Shown piece after piece: positions 26,422 to 35,300 of a DNA stretch of 64,000 nt. The stretch spans positions 7,536,001-7,600,000 of the forward strand of contig NZ_JAQFIL010000001.1 of the NCBI RefSeq assembly GCF_029504655.1, in the 5' to 3' direction. The stretch is from Catalinimonas alkaloidigena (GTDB lineage: Bacteria; Bacteroidota; Bacteroidia; Cytophagales; Cyclobacteriaceae). Both the position numbers and the translations under genes were made by a program. The notes under the pieces were generated by a model. The model had not been told where the DNA came from, ran no database searches, and saw only the letters and a program-made list of their open reading frames with translations. Position 1 is the stretch's first letter. Each line of letters starts with the position of its first letter.

Positions 26422-27668
26422 TAAAGCTTACTTTTAATATTGAAAAAAATCACCTGAGCGACAATGATGCCTAGCCCTACCGCGATACCAGCGAATAATG
26501 CTAAGGTAATGATCAGTTCACGGTTAGGCTCACTTTTAGTCAATGGAATCTGTATGGGTTCCAACACCTTAAATACAGGAGTTTCTTCCTGCACTTTAAT
26601 TCTAGCCTGTTCAAGCTGTTGAGCAATACCTTGGTATAAGGTGTAAGACAAGTCATAATCGGTCTGTGCCTGTTCTAAAGCAATTCGTGCGCTTTCAGTA
26701 GCAATATTTAGGTTGCGATCTCTCAGGCGCGCTAATCTTTGCTGCGCTTCATTGTATCGCTCTTCTTTCTCTTTATATTGTTTTTCTACGAAATCAAGAT
26801 CCTGCTGAACCTTCTCAGTCCTATATTCTGTAATATATTTGGTCAAATATGCAACAGCCAATTCAGTGGTTTTAGCAGATACTAAAGGATCGGGCATTAC
26901 TGCAGTGACTGTAACCGTACCATTCTCCTCAATAGTAGTAGTGATTCTTCTTTTTAACTCAGCCATGACCCGCATCTGTCTGCTTGTTAAAGTAATTGGG
27001 TCATACTCTTGTACCAATTTATTCTCAAGGTCATTTTGAGTAGTGTCACTGCTATTTAACACAGTAGTTCCTTTTTGCATGTTTGCAGTAGCAGATCTGG
27101 TGTCCTTTTTAAATAAGTTGACTACTGCCATGGGTAAGTCAAGGAGCATATTGGGAAGCCCTATTGTATATTTCTTCAGGTTTTCTGTCAAAGGAGGCTC
27201 ACTTATTTCCGTAAAATAGTAGTACAAACTCATGGTAGTATCTAAGGAAGGGAAATATTGATCTTCTTCCATTACCGAGATGTTGAATGGAGTACTTTTG
27301 GTGATGTCAGGGTATAAGTTTATGTTTAGTCCAGTGCTGCTTCCTCCTAAACCTATACCTGCAAACCCTCCGATTTGTCGTAGAATATTGGAAGAACTTC
27401 TTCCAGCGCTTGCATCAGACTGAGGCATCAGCACAATATTAGATTTATATTCTTCAGGGCTTACAATAGCGATAAAAATGCCTATTACTAGTGCGCCCAA
27501 GACAGTGTAGAGAAGGAGCTTTTTTCGTCTCCAGATTTCTTTAAAAAGAAGCGCTAAATCTATTTCATCATCTGCTACCTGAGGGTCACGATGAGCAGTA
27601 GCCCCATTAGTAGACTCCTCTTTTTTAGCATCTTTTTCCTGATAATATTTTTCTTGCGTTTCCAACAC
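26421..27668 (-). CDS. GumC/Wzz-family polysaccharide co-polymerase
   Basis: 415 residues. [20 protein letters not shown] leads into the first membrane helix (about 52-70). The Wzz domain follows ([16 protein letters not shown]), then a long coiled coil near 295-345 ([20 protein letters not shown]), and a second helix near 385-410 after [20 protein letters not shown]. There is no C-terminal tyrosine-kinase domain and no separate kinase gene in the window. These inner-membrane proteins govern chain length and connect to the outer-membrane exporter. The start codon is GTG at 27668. It lies 38 bp after the SLBB exporter gene. Confidence 0.85.
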   Translation of the reverse strand: MLETQEKYYQEKDAKKEESTNGATAHRDPQVADDEIDLALLFKEIWRRKKLLLYTVLGALVIGIFIAIVSPEEYKSNIVLMPQSDASAGRSSSNILRQIGGFAGIGLGGSSTGLNINLYPDITKSTPFNISVMEEDQYFPSLDTTMSLYYYFTEISEPPLTENLKKYTIGLPNMLLDLPMAVVNLFKKDTRSATANMQKGTTVLNSSDTTQNDLENKLVQEYDPITLTSRQMRVMAELKRRITTTIEENGTVTVTAVMPDPLVSAKTTELAVAYLTKYITEYRTEKVQQDLDFVEKQYKEKEERYNEAQQRLARLRDRNLNIATESARIALEQAQTDYDLSYTLYQGIAQQLEQARIKVQEETPVFKVLEPIQIPLTKSEPNRELIITLALFAGIAVGLGIIVAQVIFFNIKSKL

Positions 27669-27706
27669 TTATGTGTTTAATATTTTAATAATACCGCTTG
27701 CTAGTA

Positions 27707-30322
27707 TTAATTACGGTTAGCCACATTTATCACTGTAACAATGGTAAGGGCAATACTAGCGAGCGTTGAACCAATCCCTACCCAGGCTTGTGTTGATAAT
27801 CCTCCCTGCTTTTGCGGTACAATAATTTCAGCCCCTGGTTTTACCTCAGGGTAGTCTTTAAAAAACAGGAAACTTCCTGTTTTATCCACAGATCCATTGG
27901 CATAGATCACATAGGCTCTTTTTTTATCTGCTCGTTTGGTAAACCCTCCTGCTTCAGATATATAGTGCTTGAAGCCTTTAGAACGATCATACCTTGTAGA
28001 AGAAGGGTACAATAGCTGACCATTCATTTGTACCGTCTGTAATTCTTTTGGTACTTCAAGCGTATCACCCGGTAAAAGAATCAAATCGTACTTTGATTTT
28101 GGACTTTCTAATATTCTCTGCAGCTCAATTCCAATAGCATTAGTTTCAGAAACACGTACTTTAGCTGCTGCTAATGTTTTGAGAAGTTCAGGGTCCAAAG
28201 TTTGCAAGTTTACTATGCCTTTTCCCCTCGTGCCCCTAGCATTGTTAGAGGCATTGGAGTTTACAGAAGAGGAATTCATTTCTGAACTTATTTGAACTCG
28301 CTGTAAAGAATCTATAACTTCCTCTTTCCTTTGATTGAGTTCTTTATAATATTCAGGGTTTAGTCTGATCAAACGTGCCCCTTCTAAATAGGCAAAACTA
28401 GTTAAGCCTCCCGCTCTTTCAATTAAGCTGGAAATACGTTCATTTTTATTAGTAATTACATATTGACCAGGATACATTACTTCCCCTTTTACCACGACTC
28501 CCTGTTGTACTTCATATTCAGGCGACTTCCTGACAAACACCTGATCAAAGGGCATTAGTTCAAAACTGGCGTTTTCAGGAGATAGGCTTAAATCTTTGTC
28601 TACATAAAACTGAAAGATATTTGCCATCTGTACATTCTCAGACACATTGGGGTTCTCCTGATCCAGTATTTCTTCTGCGGTAACTCGACGAGCTACTTCT
28701 ACTCTGGCCTGAGAAGCAGATTCCTTGAGCCCTCCAGCCATAGCAATAAGGTCCTCAAGGGTCATATTACGCATAAAGCTGAACTCACCAGGGGCTTGTA
28801 CTTCACCATTGATATTGACGTTGAACTCTTCTTCCAAATCGAAAATAGAGAATACTCTGACAAGATCCTCTCTCTGTAGGCCAATATCGGGAGCTCTATC
28901 AGTAAGGACATCCCTCAGACTTACAGAGATTACTTTTGAGGTGAGGTCTTCTCCCTTACGGTAAATCAGAGCACGACTGGTAAACGCATCTTCTCTTAAG
29001 CCTTCTGCCTTTTGTATAAGCTCTTTCAAAGTCATCCCCTCCTTGAGTTCATAAGTGCCGGTACGAAAGACAGCTCCTACAATTTCCACGCGGTTCTCAA
29101 AGCGATCCAAGATAGAGTCAACTTTAACCAGATCGCCGTTTTGAGGAGTGAAACTACTAATCTCGTCTCCATCTATATCTTCAATCCTCTTGGCCCTGTC
29201 TGTCTTGCGTATTACCTTGAGGCGGTGAGTATAAGCCTTGTCTGTAAAACCGCCGCTAAAGCGAATGGCTTCACCCAAAGACTCCTCCCCTTTCATTTCA
29301 TAATATCCGCTTCGCTTTACTTCTCCCTGAAGTTCAATACGGGTATCATAAGGAACTACCCGAATAATGTCCTGATCCTGTAAAGGAATAGTACTGGCAT
29401 TCTCCCCTTTAACGAGATAATCGTATATGTCAAGGATAGCGACGACCTTATTATTTCTGACGATCTCAATGTCTCTGAATGATCCTATAAAAGAAGGTCC
29501 TCCGGAAAGGTAAAGCGCATTAAAAGCTGAAGCTAATGAAGGTAAAGTATAAGTGCCGGGTTTACGAACCTCTCCTACGATAGTAACTTTGATGCTTCTG
29601 ACTCTTCCCAATGAAACTTCGGCAAAAGTATTAGGCCCTCTCTCCCCAAATGAACGTAGCCCTGAATATATATCTGTAAGGCGGTTGATGATCCTGTCAG
29701 AGGCTTCTTCCACGGTAAGGCCATTGACATAAATGGGTCCCAGGTTGTCAATTGTCACCGTACCTTCTCTGCTTACCTCCAGTATATAGTTTTGGCGGGA
29801 TGCCCCCCAGATATTTACCATCAATTCATCCCCGGTGCCTAACTGGTAGTTTTTTGGTGTGGCAATATTGATACTTGGCTCAAAAGTAATGTTCTGGTTG
29901 TTGAAAAGCTCCATGCCAAACACTTTTCTCTCTTCTTTAGTGAGCATGGCTGAGCCAGCCGATTTATTGTTGCTACTATCTACATTTGCACTGTCCTGTA
30001 GATTAAGGCTATTGCCACTTGTTCCATTTCTATTATTCTGGGCTTGAGACCCAGAACTCAGGCGTACAGAACGAAGTCTGCTCATAAGCTTGCTTACTTC
30101 GGCACGAGGCAACCCTCGTATCACCGCCGTTGTTTCAATCTGCTGGTCAGATAAATTACGTTCTTCAGCAGCATTGATAAACTGTTTGATTTGCGCATCA
30201 GATAACTGGTCTACTTTGATCTTACTAAGATCCTGCTCTAGTAGATTACTTTGTGCTGATGCTGATTGAAAGGTGTATAGTAAACAGATGATAACACCTG
30301 AAAGAATTATTTTTAATGACAT
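27707..30322 (-). CDS. Large SLBB-domain outer-membrane polysaccharide export protein (Wza-like)
   Basis: 871 residues, more than twice the about 380 of Wza. A signal peptide (IILSGVIICLLYTFQSASA) is followed by a region rich in polar residues. The Poly_export domain comes near 160-260 (NYQLGTGDELMVNIWGASRQ, then EVRKPGTYTLPSLASAFNAL), followed by about six SLBB units. Several repeat the pattern GEVxxPGxY/F, for example LQGEVKRSGYYEMKG, INGEVQAPGEFSFMR and VKGEVMYPGQYVITN. The end is hydrophobic (VGIGSTLASIALTIVTVINV), a probable transmembrane helix. This long form is common in Bacteroidota. It is the first gene of the long operon, behind a strong promoter, and should form the outer-membrane outlet for the glycan. 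Confidence 0.9.
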   Translation of the reverse strand: MSLKIILSGVIICLLYTFQSASAQSNLLEQDLSKIKVDQLSDAQIKQFINAAEERNLSDQQIETTAVIRGLPRAEVSKLMSRLRSVRLSSGSQAQNNRNGTSGNSLNLQDSANVDSSNNKSAGSAMLTKEERKVFGMELFNNQNITFEPSINIATPKNYQLGTGDELMVNIWGASRQNYILEVSREGTVTIDNLGPIYVNGLTVEEASDRIINRLTDIYSGLRSFGERGPNTFAEVSLGRVRSIKVTIVGEVRKPGTYTLPSLASAFNALYLSGGPSFIGSFRDIEIVRNNKVVAILDIYDYLVKGENASTIPLQDQDIIRVVPYDTRIELQGEVKRSGYYEMKGEESLGEAIRFSGGFTDKAYTHRLKVIRKTDRAKRIEDIDGDEISSFTPQNGDLVKVDSILDRFENRVEIVGAVFRTGTYELKEGMTLKELIQKAEGLREDAFTSRALIYRKGEDLTSKVISVSLRDVLTDRAPDIGLQREDLVRVFSIFDLEEEFNVNINGEVQAPGEFSFMRNMTLEDLIAMAGGLKESASQARVEVARRVTAEEILDQENPNVSENVQMANIFQFYVDKDLSLSPENASFELMPFDQVFVRKSPEYEVQQGVVVKGEVMYPGQYVITNKNERISSLIERAGGLTSFAYLEGARLIRLNPEYYKELNQRKEEVIDSLQRVQISSEMNSSSVNSNASNNARGTRGKGIVNLQTLDPELLKTLAAAKVRVSETNAIGIELQRILESPKSKYDLILLPGDTLEVPKELQTVQMNGQLLYPSSTRYDRSKGFKHYISEAGGFTKRADKKRAYVIYANGSVDKTGSFLFFKDYPEVKPGAEIIVPQKQGGLSTQAWVGIGSTLASIALTIVTVINVANRN

Positions 30323-30703
30323 ACCCTATGTAATAAATGCAATGATAGCTCTCCCCAGTATGGCGCAAAGCTATGAATATTGCCCATATCTAACAAACCA
30401 CAAATTCCTTAACTTGCTGAACACTAACGTTCATTTGATTAACTTATATTGTGCTGGCACTCAAATAATAAGCCAAACGTAAAAAGAATAATAAATACTT
30501 ACATTTTTCTTACCTGCCGTCCGCTTTACTTTCAGCAGCTGGTGTTGAAATATGCTTAGACTACATATAAAATTACAGTTGCTGCATTGTATTTTATTAA
30601 GGGTGTTTTGACGGTTCAAAGCCATTTGTCGTGTGAATCACCGCTAAAATTATCTTATGTGCCAAAGTGGTAATAGTTAAGCATTCTTTGTTACTTTGAT
30701 GCC
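30323..30703. other. 381-bp divergent intergenic region
   Basis: This separates the leftward polysaccharide operon from the rightward polA group. It holds the strong leftward promoter at 30366-30397. On the polA side a TTACTTTG at 30691-30698 is one base off the -7 consensus, sits only 5 bp before the ATG and has no matching -33 element, so polA's promoter is not identified. No RNA gene or repeat was seen. Confidence 0.6.
30366..30397 (-). promoter_or_regulatory. Bacteroidota-type promoter of the polysaccharide operon
   Basis: On the minus strand TTTG (30397-30394) is followed after exactly 20 bp by TAGCTTTG (30373-30366), matching the two conserved elements of the Bacteroidota primary-sigma promoter (TTTG, about 19-21 bp, TAnnTTTG). 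Transcription would start near 30359, leaving a leader of about 37 bases before the ATG at 30322. It is the best promoter match found in the window. Confidence 0.75.
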
Positions 30704-33484
30704 ATGAATTCAAGCAAAAAAAAACTCTTTTTACTGGATGCAATGGCACTGATTTACCGGGCACATTTTGCCTTCAGTAAAAATCCACGCATCAATTCAA
30801 AAGGAGTGAATACCAGTGCAGCTTTTGGTTTCACAAATACGCTCTTTGAAGTACTTACCAAAGAAAAGCCAACGCATATCGCAGTAGCTTTTGATACCAG
30901 TGCGCCTACATTCAGGCATAAGCAATTTGAAGCCTATAAAGCCAACCGTCAGGAACAGCCGGAAGACATCAGGGTAGCTATTCCTATTGTCAAAGATATT
31001 GTCAGGGCTTTTGATATTCCTGTATTAGAACTGGATGGTTATGAGGCAGATGATATTATTGGCACCATTGCCAAAAGGGCATCCTGCGAGGAGTTTACGG
31101 TATATATGATGACGCCGGATAAGGACTATGCACAGCTGGTAGAAGATTGTGTTTTTCTCTACAAGCCTGCCTTTATGGGCAATGGGGTAGAAATACTGGG
31201 CGTGCCGGAAGTATTGAAAAAGTTTGACATTGAACGGGTAGAGCAGGTCACTGATATCTTAGGGCTGCAAGGCGATTCGGTAGATAATATTCCCGGCATA
31301 CCAGGAGTAGGAGCCAAGACTGCCGTAAAACTATTAAAACAATTTGGTTCGGTAGAAGGAGTAGTTGAAAATGCCGATCAGCTCAAAGGTAAGCAGAAGG
31401 AAAAAGTGATTGAGTTTGGTCAGCAAGGAATACTTTCTAAAGAGCTGGCGACGATCAAGATTGATGTACCGGTAGATTTTGATGCGGAGATGTTTAGCTA
31501 CAATGGACCCGATGAGGAAGCGGTACGCAAAATTTTTCAGGAGCTGGAGTTCCGGGCGCTAACCCGCAGAGTACTGGGATCCCCTGCTGAGCAGGCAGCG
31601 AATACTAACGGACAAACCAGCCTTTTTGAAGAAGCCGCCCAAAGCATCGCTGAACAGCCTACAGACCTGAAAAGCATTACCGAAGTAGTACACGACTACC
31701 AACTGATAGATACAGCAGAAAAACGGAAAGAACTGGTACGGGAATTAGAAAAGCAGGAAGCTTTTTGCTTTGATACCGAGACGGATAGCCTGGACCCTCT
31801 TACCACTGAACTGGTAGGTTTGGCATTCTCCTTCCAAAAAGGAACTGCTTTTTACGTGGCGGTTCCGGAAGGTCGGGAAGAAATACAAGCCATTGTTAAT
31901 GAGTTTAAGCCTTTGCTTGAGGATCAGAAAAAACTAAAAATTGCCCAGAACCTGAAGTTTGATATGCTGGTGCTTAGGAAGTACGGTGTAGAGATTCAGG
32001 GAGCTATTTTTGATACTATGATTGCCCATTACCTGATAGATCCGGAAACCGGGCATGGTATGGATGTGATGGCAGAAAACTACCTCAAGTACAAACCTGT
32101 CTCTATAGAAAGCCTGATCGGGAAGAAAGGGAAAAAGCAGGGCAATATGCGGGATATTCCTGCCGAAGAGATAACTGAATATGCCGGAGAAGATGCAGAC
32201 ATTACGTTGCAGCTAAAAGAAACTTTCAGTAAGGAGATAGAGAAGGACAGTAAGCTCAGGAAGCTGTTTTATGAGATGGAGCTTCCTCTTATTCCGGTAT
32301 TGGCTGCAATGGAATACGAGGGCGTGCGAATTGATACATCCGCACTGGAAGAACTTTCGGCAGACCTTAGCAAAGAACTGGTTGAAATAGAAAAAGAGAT
32401 TTTTGAAGTAGCAGGCACAGAATTCAATATCGGATCGCCCAAGCAACTGGGAGAGGTGCTTTTTGATAAAATGAAGCTGGTAGATAAGCCCAAAAAGACC
32501 AAGTCAGGGCAGTATGCTACTGGTGAGAACATACTTTCGGCACTAGCTACCGAGCATGAGATTGCCCGACGAATTCTGGACTTCAGAGAAGTACTTAAGC
32601 TCAAAAACACTTATGTAGATGCCCTGCCCAAACTGATCAGTGACTACGATGGACGTATTCACACTTCTTACAATCAGGCGGTAACTTCTACCGGAAGGCT
32701 AAGTTCTACCAATCCCAACTTACAAAACATTCCTATCCGTACGCCTAAAGGTCAGCTCATCCGTAAGGCCTTCGTACCCCGCAATGAAGATTATCTGCTG
32801 ATGTCGGCCGACTATTCTCAGGTAGAGCTGCGTATTATGGCTTCTTTCTCCAGAGATGAAAGTATGATGGAGGCTTTTCGCCTGGGCAGAGATATACATG
32901 CGACTACGGCTGCCAAGATTTTTGATGTGAAACTGGAAGAAGTTACCGCTGAAATGAGGCGCAAAGCCAAAACGGCTAACTTTGGAATTATATATGGTGT
33001 GTCGGCTTTTGGCCTGGCCCAGCAACTCAGCATTCCTCGTGGCGAAGCTTCTGAAATTATCAAGGCTTACTTTAAGGAATTTCCCAGCATCAAAAATTAT
33101 ATGGACGCTGCCATCAAGCAGGCAAGAGAGAAAGAATATGTAGAAACCATTAGAGGACGCCGCCGTTATCTGCGCGATATCAATTCGCGTAACCCTACAG
33201 TGCGAGGCTATGCAGAACGAAATGCCATCAACGCTCCTATACAGGGCACTGCCGCCGACATGATTAAGCTTGCCATGGTCAACATCCACCACTGGATGGA
33301 GAAAGAAAAGCTCAAGTCCAGCATGATTATGCAGGTACATGACGAACTGATTTTTGATGTGCATCAGTCCGAAACGGAGAGGGTAAAGGAGAAGGTAGTA
33401 GAGCTGATGAAAGACGCACTACCGCTGGAAGTCCCTATGGAGGTAGAAGCTGACATTGCTAAAAACTGGTTGGAAGCTCATTAA
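30704..33484 (+). CDS. polA: DNA polymerase I
   Basis: 926 residues with all three domains. The 5' nuclease (1 to about 300) begins KLFLLDAMALIYRAHFAF and has DGYEADDIIGTIAKRA and GLQGDSVDNIPGIPGVG. The proofreading 3'-5' exonuclease has CFDTETDSLDP (D357, E359), IAQNLKFDMLVL and EYAGEDADITLQL, so its metal-binding acids are intact. The polymerase has TSTGRLSSTNPNLQNIP, motif A LMSADYSQVELRIMA, motif B RRKAKTANFGIIYGVS and motif C MQVHDELIFDV. It fills gaps and removes RNA primers. The dehydratase gene follows 7 bp downstream, so the two are probably co-transcribed. Confidence 0.97.
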   Translation: MNSSKKKLFLLDAMALIYRAHFAFSKNPRINSKGVNTSAAFGFTNTLFEVLTKEKPTHIAVAFDTSAPTFRHKQFEAYKANRQEQPEDIRVAIPIVKDIVRAFDIPVLELDGYEADDIIGTIAKRASCEEFTVYMMTPDKDYAQLVEDCVFLYKPAFMGNGVEILGVPEVLKKFDIERVEQVTDILGLQGDSVDNIPGIPGVGAKTAVKLLKQFGSVEGVVENADQLKGKQKEKVIEFGQQGILSKELATIKIDVPVDFDAEMFSYNGPDEEAVRKIFQELEFRALTRRVLGSPAEQAANTNGQTSLFEEAAQSIAEQPTDLKSITEVVHDYQLIDTAEKRKELVRELEKQEAFCFDTETDSLDPLTTELVGLAFSFQKGTAFYVAVPEGREEIQAIVNEFKPLLEDQKKLKIAQNLKFDMLVLRKYGVEIQGAIFDTMIAHYLIDPETGHGMDVMAENYLKYKPVSIESLIGKKGKKQGNMRDIPAEEITEYAGEDADITLQLKETFSKEIEKDSKLRKLFYEMELPLIPVLAAMEYEGVRIDTSALEELSADLSKELVEIEKEIFEVAGTEFNIGSPKQLGEVLFDKMKLVDKPKKTKSGQYATGENILSALATEHEIARRILDFREVLKLKNTYVDALPKLISDYDGRIHTSYNQAVTSTGRLSSTNPNLQNIPIRTPKGQLIRKAFVPRNEDYLLMSADYSQVELRIMASFSRDESMMEAFRLGRDIHATTAAKIFDVKLEEVTAEMRRKAKTANFGIIYGVSAFGLAQQLSIPRGEASEIIKAYFKEFPSIKNYMDAAIKQAREKEYVETIRGRRRYLRDINSRNPTVRGYAERNAINAPIQGTAADMIKLAMVNIHHWMEKEKLKSSMIMQVHDELIFDVHQSETERVKEKVVELMKDALPLEVPMEVEADIAKNWLEAH

Positions 33485-33491
33485 TCATCTT

Positions 33492-34439
33492 ATGCGACCT
33501 ACATTTCAAGAAATACAAAAAGCTGCCCGGCGCATTGCGCCATTGATCCACCGTACGCCAGTATTGCGCAGCGAAAGTGTAAATAGTATGGCGGGGACAC
33601 AACTTTATTTTAAGTGCGAAAACTTCCAGAAAGCCGGCGCCTTTAAGATGCGCGGCGCAGCGAATGCTGTGCTTTCGTTGAGCGATGAAGAAGCTCAACG
33701 AGGCGTAGCTACCCATTCATCAGGTAATCACGGACAGGCACTGGCAAAAGCAGCGCAAAGCCGTGGCATCAAAGCTTATATCGTAATGCCGGAAACCGCC
33801 CCTTCTGTCAAGAAAAAGGCAGTCGCAGGTTATGGGGCTGAGATTATCATGTGCAAGCCTACTTTACAGGCACGGGAAGATACACTGGCTGAAGTGGTAG
33901 AAAAAACCGGAGCAGCTTTTATCCATCCCTACAATGACGAGCGTGTCATCTGTGGACAGGGCACGGCTGCCATGGAACTTATAGAAGAAATGGGGGAGCT
34001 GGATATTGTTATGGCGCCCGTAGGCGGAGGGGGCTTGCTCAGTGGAACAGCCATTACAACTAAAGCTATGTTACCTCAGGCTCAGGTAATCGCGGGTGAA
34101 CCCAAAGGGGCCGATGATGCGTATCGTTCCTTACAAGCAGGTAAGATTATTCCTTCAGAATCACCTAATACAATAGCCGATGGTTTGCTGACTTCACTGG
34201 GGAGCAAGACTTTTCCCATTATTCAGGAATTAGTGTCGGAGATCATTACGGTAAGTGATGAGGAAATTATAGCGGCCCTAAGGTTGATCTGGGAGAGAAT
34301 GAAAATCATTGTGGAGCCATCATGTGCGGTTCCTCTGGCAGCAGTGCTACAACAGAAAGAGAAATTTGTCGGTAAAAGAGTCGGTATTATTCTGACAGGA
34401 GGCAATGTAGACCTGGAAACCTTACTGAATAAGTTATAG
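33492..34439 (+). CDS. Serine/threonine dehydratase-like PLP enzyme (fold type II)
   Basis: 315 residues from the ATG at 33492, chosen because it lies just after the polA stop and begins the conserved domain. GAFKMRGA contains the PLP lysine K52, SSGNHGQALAKAA binds the substrate carboxylate, APVGGGGLLSGTA binds the cofactor phosphate, and GEPKGADDAYRS resembles the divalent-metal site of serine racemases and related threonine dehydratases. The C-terminal ACT regulatory domain of biosynthetic IlvA is missing. It may be a catabolic threonine dehydratase, serine racemase or threo-hydroxyaspartate ammonia-lyase; sequence reading does not separate these. It sits downstream of polA. Confidence 0.85.
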   Translation: MRPTFQEIQKAARRIAPLIHRTPVLRSESVNSMAGTQLYFKCENFQKAGAFKMRGAANAVLSLSDEEAQRGVATHSSGNHGQALAKAAQSRGIKAYIVMPETAPSVKKKAVAGYGAEIIMCKPTLQAREDTLAEVVEKTGAAFIHPYNDERVICGQGTAAMELIEEMGELDIVMAPVGGGGLLSGTAITTKAMLPQAQVIAGEPKGADDAYRSLQAGKIIPSESPNTIADGLLTSLGSKTFPIIQELVSEIITVSDEEIIAALRLIWERMKIIVEPSCAVPLAAVLQQKEKFVGKRVGIILTGGNVDLETLLNKL

Positions 34440-34588
34440 GGGTTAGGGAGCAATCGTGTTATGTTTTTTTATAGTTGGCAAGCAAATTATAATGCCTTAG
34501 CGCTATAACACCCCTCTGTGGTAGATGGGAACCATAACAATTAACATTACTCCCTAGCGGCTAAAAACCATAATATTAAATTCACAGC

Positions 34589-35161
34589 ATGAAAAACATA
34601 GCAGTATTTGCATCAGGTAGTGGTACTAATGCAGAGGAGATATTTAAGAAATTCCAAAACCATTCTTACGCCCGGGTGCGGTTGCTGCTCTCTAATAATC
34701 CCAAAGCCGGTGTCATTACGAGAGCTGCCAATTATAATATTCAGGTGTGCGTTTTTGATAAAAGCATACTTTTTCATACCGATGATATTATCACTACCCT
34801 GAAAGAGGCTGAAATTGATTTGGTAGTGTTAGCAGGTTTTATGCTCAAAATTCCTGAAAATATTTTAAAGGCCTATCCTAACCGAATTGTCAATATCCAC
34901 CCTGCGCTTTTACCCAAGTACGGAGGAAAAGGCATGTACGGCAGACATGTACACGAAGCAGTAGTAGCAGCTAAAGAAAAGCAGTCGGGCATATCTATCC
35001 ACTTGTGTAATGAGCATTATGATGAAGGCAAAATGATTCTGCAGGTGAGTTGCGATTTATCAGAAAATGACAGCCCGGAAGACGTAGCTGCCAAAGTTCA
35101 GAAGCTGGAACATAAACATTATCCTGAGGTAGTAGAAGAATTGGTATTGAAACTGGATTGA
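34589..35161 (+). CDS. purN: Phosphoribosylglycinamide formyltransferase
   Basis: 190 residues, a usual length for PurN. KNIAVFASGSGTNAEEIF is the phosphate-binding start and VVLAGFMLKIPENILKAY precedes the folate site. IVNIHPALLPKYGGKGMYG carries the catalytic His, and HLCNEHYDEGKMILQ the catalytic Asp. It transfers a formyl group from 10-formyl-THF to GAR, the third step of purine synthesis. It lies 139 bp upstream of purH, which has its own promoter. No exact TAnnTTTG was found before purN. Confidence 0.95.
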   Translation: MKNIAVFASGSGTNAEEIFKKFQNHSYARVRLLLSNNPKAGVITRAANYNIQVCVFDKSILFHTDDIITTLKEAEIDLVVLAGFMLKIPENILKAYPNRIVNIHPALLPKYGGKGMYGRHVHEAVVAAKEKQSGISIHLCNEHYDEGKMILQVSCDLSENDSPEDVAAKVQKLEHKHYPEVVEELVLKLD

Positions 35162-35243
35162 ATTCAAAATAGTAAATTTCAACTTCAAAATTTCCCCAGC
35201 TACTAACGCTCCAAAACCTAAGGCCTAAAAACCAACTCCCAAC

Positions 35244-35274
35244 TTTTACGCTGCTGTAAAATAGCTTACCTTTG
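35244..35274 (+). promoter_or_regulatory. Candidate promoter of purH
   Basis: TACCTTTG at 35267-35274 matches the TAnnTTTG -7 consensus exactly. About 20 bp upstream, TTTT at 35244-35247 is a three-of-four match to the TTTG element. The ATG of purH lies 26 bp downstream. No purine riboswitch-like structure was recognised in the short leader. Confidence 0.55.
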
Positions 35275-35300
35275 CAAGCTCAAATCAAACCCGACCTATC

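Noticed and set aside
30691..30698. TTACTTTG as a polA promoter
   Set aside because: One base off the consensus, no -33 partner and only 5 bp before the ATG.
32720..33364. Long open frame of 214 codons on the minus strand inside polA
   Set aside because: It lies fully opposite conserved polymerase motifs and codes no recognisable domain; a shadow of high-codon-bias coding sequence.
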